This document shows positions 40,596 through 42,315 of a DNA stretch of 42,315 bases, one piece after another (the stretch's first letter is position 1; the number at the start of each line of letters is the position of its first letter). The notes below the pieces were generated by a model, which saw only the letters and a list, made by a program, of their open reading frames with translations, searched no databases and was not told the origin of the DNA. This DNA is from Roseburia_C sp900315735 (GTDB lineage Bacteria; Bacillota; Clostridia; Lachnospirales; Lachnospiraceae). A program made the position numbers and the translations under genes. Location of the stretch: the NCBI GenBank assembly GCA_052118425.1, contig JBQKHF010000027.1; one strand, 5' to 3'.

Positions 40596-41006
40596 CTATA
40601 TCACCACCCCGTTGCAGTGGTCGATCTCATGCTGGATAATCTGTGCGGTAAAACCGGAATATTTTCCATGCTGTGGTTTAAAATCACTATCCAGATAATC
40701 CACCTCTATCTCCTGGTATCTTGTGCAGGCTCTTGCTCCATCCAGTGACAGGCAGCTTTCCTCTGTGCTGTAGCCGCCCGACTTCTTCGTAATCACCGGA
40801 TTCACCATTGCAAATTGAAATGGGCCTGCTGCCACTACGATAATTGCTTTATTTATGCCAATCATATTTGCCGCCATTCCAACGCAGGTTTCCCGGTTTA
40901 CCCGGAGAGTATCCATAAGATCTGTTATTACCTGCTTATCTGCAGGCGTTGCCGGTACTGCTTTCTCCGAAAAAATATGTGTCCCTTTTACTATCTTTTT
41001 AACCAT
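40596..41006 (-). CDS. Peptide deformylase-like protein with altered motif I
   Basis: A 136-residue member of the peptide deformylase family, which removes the formyl group from nascent proteins. Motif III HEIDH is intact and motif II reads ESCLS (normally EGCLS), so the metal ligands Cys and two His are kept. Motif I reads GMAANMIG where GxGxAAPQxG is usual; the Gln that stabilises the transition state is replaced by Met. It is shorter than housekeeping deformylases. The start at 41006 follows GGAG by 6 bases (an ATG lies 3 bases earlier). It is probably a secondary or divergent deformylase. Confidence 0.82.
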   Translation of the reverse strand: MVKKIVKGTHIFSEKAVPATPADKQVITDLMDTLRVNRETCVGMAANMIGINKAIIVVAAGPFQFAMVNPVITKKSGGYSTEESCLSLDGARACTRYQEIEVDYLDSDFKPQHGKYSGFTAQIIQHEIDHCNGVVI

Positions 41007-41078
41007 CATTATCTCCTATCTGAAACTACTCATTTAACCAAATGCCGACAATCAAGCCCCATTTTGTCCTGCGTTAAT

Positions 41079-41582
41079 TTAAAATAAATACGTCTGTCTG
41101 CTGCTATATCCATCTTCCTTAAATTCAGAGCACAAAACCTCTGCCTTAACCGGAGTCACGCAAATAAGATTCATTGGTGTCTCAAGTTTCTGTAATGCAG
41201 CGATTGGAATTTTCTTATAGGCCGCATGGGCACAATAAATATCCGAAAACTGCTCTATTATCTCGGCTTTTCCCATTACCTGAATGCTCTTTAATTTTCC
41301 AAAGCCATCGTACTTATCAAAGATAGCAAGACAGACATTTACATTCTTTTCAAGACCGATAAATTTCTCTCCGCCTTCTGAAAACATCCAGAATTTTCCG
41401 TCATGATAACTATACTCTATCGACGTACACCGAACATAATCTCCCGTTCCTGTTGCCAGTGCGCAGGTGTTATTTGCATTGATATAGTCTTCCATTGCCT
41501 GCTGTAAAGCTTCTTTGGGCATTGCCGTCTGCTCTTTCCGGTTCCAGTATTGTGCTGCCTCTTTAAATTCTTCCTGTGTCAT
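41079..41582 (-). CDS. Pyridoxamine 5'-phosphate oxidase-fold flavoprotein
   Basis: A 167-residue PNPOx-like split-barrel protein. After an N-terminal helix comes NNTCALATGTGDYVRCTSIEY, then WMFSEGGEKFIGLEKNVNVCLAIFD, a typical FMN-binding pattern. These small proteins often reduce or bind flavin, heme or F420-type cofactors; the substrate is unknown. AGGAG lies about 11 bases upstream of the ATG. It sits between the deformylase and the Cys-rich gene pair. Confidence 0.8.
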   Translation of the reverse strand: MTQEEFKEAAQYWNRKEQTAMPKEALQQAMEDYINANNTCALATGTGDYVRCTSIEYSYHDGKFWMFSEGGEKFIGLEKNVNVCLAIFDKYDGFGKLKSIQVMGKAEIIEQFSDIYCAHAAYKKIPIAALQKLETPMNLICVTPVKAEVLCSEFKEDGYSSRQTYLF

Positions 41583-41666
41583 ATAAACTTCATCTCCTGA
41601 TTCTGACTTTATTTTTATCCTTTCTTTTGTCCCATCATTTCGCCCTTTTATTTCTTCACGTTCCTT

Positions 41667-41861
41667 TTATCGATAGTCCTGGGACACCTCTAAATAACTC
41701 CGCTTTCCACTGATATAATCTGCATAGGCAAGCTCCGGATCTTTTCCACGAAATACCGTACAAAGTCCGCACATGTCGCAGTCCGCAATACAAGGAAAAG
41801 TATTTTTGATATACTGTCTTCTTTCCTCTTCAGTAGAGGTCTCTATTTCCGGTGGTCTCAT
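41667..41861 (-). CDS. Cys-rich small protein, paralogue 2
   Basis: A 64-residue protein with four cysteines in CIADCDMCGLC, a likely metal or Fe-S site, and an acidic helical end closing EVSQDYR. It resembles the upstream 41870-42094 protein in layout, so the pair is a tandem duplication. AGGTGG precedes the start, which is 8 bases after the preceding stop. No family was named. Confidence 0.65.
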   Translation of the reverse strand: MRPPEIETSTEEERRQYIKNTFPCIADCDMCGLCTVFRGKDPELAYADYISGKRSYLEVSQDYR

Positions 41862-41869
41862 ATTACCAC

Positions 41870-42094
41870 CTACCTGACGGTGCCGGAATTGCTCCGGTAT
41901 TCCTCATTGATTTCCCGCAGTTCCTTTTCGCCGTTGATATATGGCTCATAAAATGCATCCACAGAACCGCCGCCTAAATTATCACAGCCATTACAAAAAT
42001 CACAGGCTCCTCCGCACTGGTTCAAGCCCTCCTGCACGATACGAATCCGTTCTTCTCTGGTGGTATCTTTGATTAAAATACTTTTTATTTCCAT
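41870..42094 (-). CDS. Cys-rich small protein, paralogue 1
   Basis: A 74-residue protein with the cluster CGGACDFCNGC, then a Gly-rich stretch and an acidic end (ELREINEEYRS) like its neighbour. It probably binds zinc or an Fe-S cluster, judged only from cysteine spacing. Upstream GAGAGGA serves as the ribosome site. It is the first gene of the short leftward group and may be cotranscribed with paralogue 2. Confidence 0.63.
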   Translation of the reverse strand: MEIKSILIKDTTREERIRIVQEGLNQCGGACDFCNGCDNLGGGSVDAFYEPYINGEKELREINEEYRSNSGTVR

Positions 42095-42169
42095 TCGCTA
42101 CCATCCTCTCCCATTTTTCTCTTTCCATATGGTTCAAATAATTTCTCGCTTAAGTTAAAGTTTAGCACG

Positions 42170-42199
42170 AAAAAAGAGGTGCCGCAACTGACACCTCTT
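42170..42199 (-). terminator. Intrinsic terminator of a gene right of the window
   Basis: AAGAGGTG (42174-42181) and CACCTCTT (42192-42199) form an 8-bp stem. On the minus strand it is followed by TTTTTTCG. It should stop a leftward transcript entering from beyond 42315. The last 116 bases hold no gene I can support. Confidence 0.75.
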
Positions 42200-42315
42200 A
42201 TGTGGGCCGCGTAAATTTATAGTCGGAAAACATAGAACAGAACTATCCTATGACTTTGTGACGTGATTATTAGATGCCAACATTCTATCACATATCAAAT
42301 TCTTTGAACAGATGA

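Noticed and set aside
42200..42315. Partial gene at the right edge on the minus strand
   Set aside because: About 21 codons to a stop near 42250 in one frame give no recognisable protein, too little to support a call.

Overview
The window reads as chromosomal DNA of an anaerobic, low-to-moderate GC Clostridia, most like the Lachnospiraceae. Support comes from strong AGGAGG ribosome binding sites, an oxygen-independent cobalamin pathway, AT-rich intrinsic terminators and a group of small secreted-looking proteins typical of gut Lachnospiraceae. No rRNA, tRNA, CRISPR array, insertion sequence or prophage was seen. Species cannot be assigned from the sequence alone.

Layout. (1) 1-5998: a metabolic regulon around a Crp/Fnr-family regulator. 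The regulator and an AEC-type permease run rightward. A 2-hydroxyacid dehydrogenase, a PLP aminotransferase and an NhaC antiporter run leftward. Four TGTAA-N6-TTACA-type palindromes precede these units, and two of the leftward promoters share an almost identical layout. (2) 6120-10818: a two-zinc-ribbon membrane protein, three small leftward genes (one a histidine phosphatase), and a methyl-accepting chemotaxis protein behind a strong promoter and a leader carrying a terminator. (3) 10888-16540: a leftward operon under a cobalamin riboswitch and terminator. It encodes an exported CbiK-type cobaltochelatase lipoprotein, then a FecBCD-type ABC transporter (lipoprotein, permease, ATPase). The chelatase reading frame breaks in an A10 tract just before a second C-terminal domain.

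(4) 16584-32729: an almost complete anaerobic cobalamin pathway on the minus strand, mostly with overlapping or nearly touching genes. In transcription order: cbiP, cobT, cobU, cobS, a short second CobU-like gene, cobC-like, cbiB, cobD-like, cbiC, cbiD, cbiF, cbiG, cbiH, a cbiJ-cbiE-cbiT fusion, cbiA, and cbiL fused to a Cys-rich domain. With the exported CbiK this covers sirohydrochlorin to cobalamin. Uroporphyrinogen-III methyltransferase and the corrinoid adenosyltransferase are not in the window. (5) 32717-36802: a signalling or conflict-like block. A membrane protein with Rossmann/TrkA-N-like and RyR domains overlaps the start of cbiP. Next to it are a GNAT acetyltransferase and a TIR protein with a methyltransferase-like C-terminal region, then a DUF3232-like small protein. 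(6) 36974-39704: a leftward run of poorly known Lachnospiraceae proteins, one probably frameshifted. (7) 39863-40547: a Phd/YefM-ParE toxin-antitoxin pair with its operator inside the promoter. (8) 40596-42094: a divergent peptide deformylase, a PNPOx-fold protein and two paralogous Cys-rich small proteins.

The points most worth following are the TIR plus RyR channel-like locus joined to the cobalamin operon, the exported chelatase plus transporter with its A10 frameshift, and the shared promoter layout of the Crp-type regulon.
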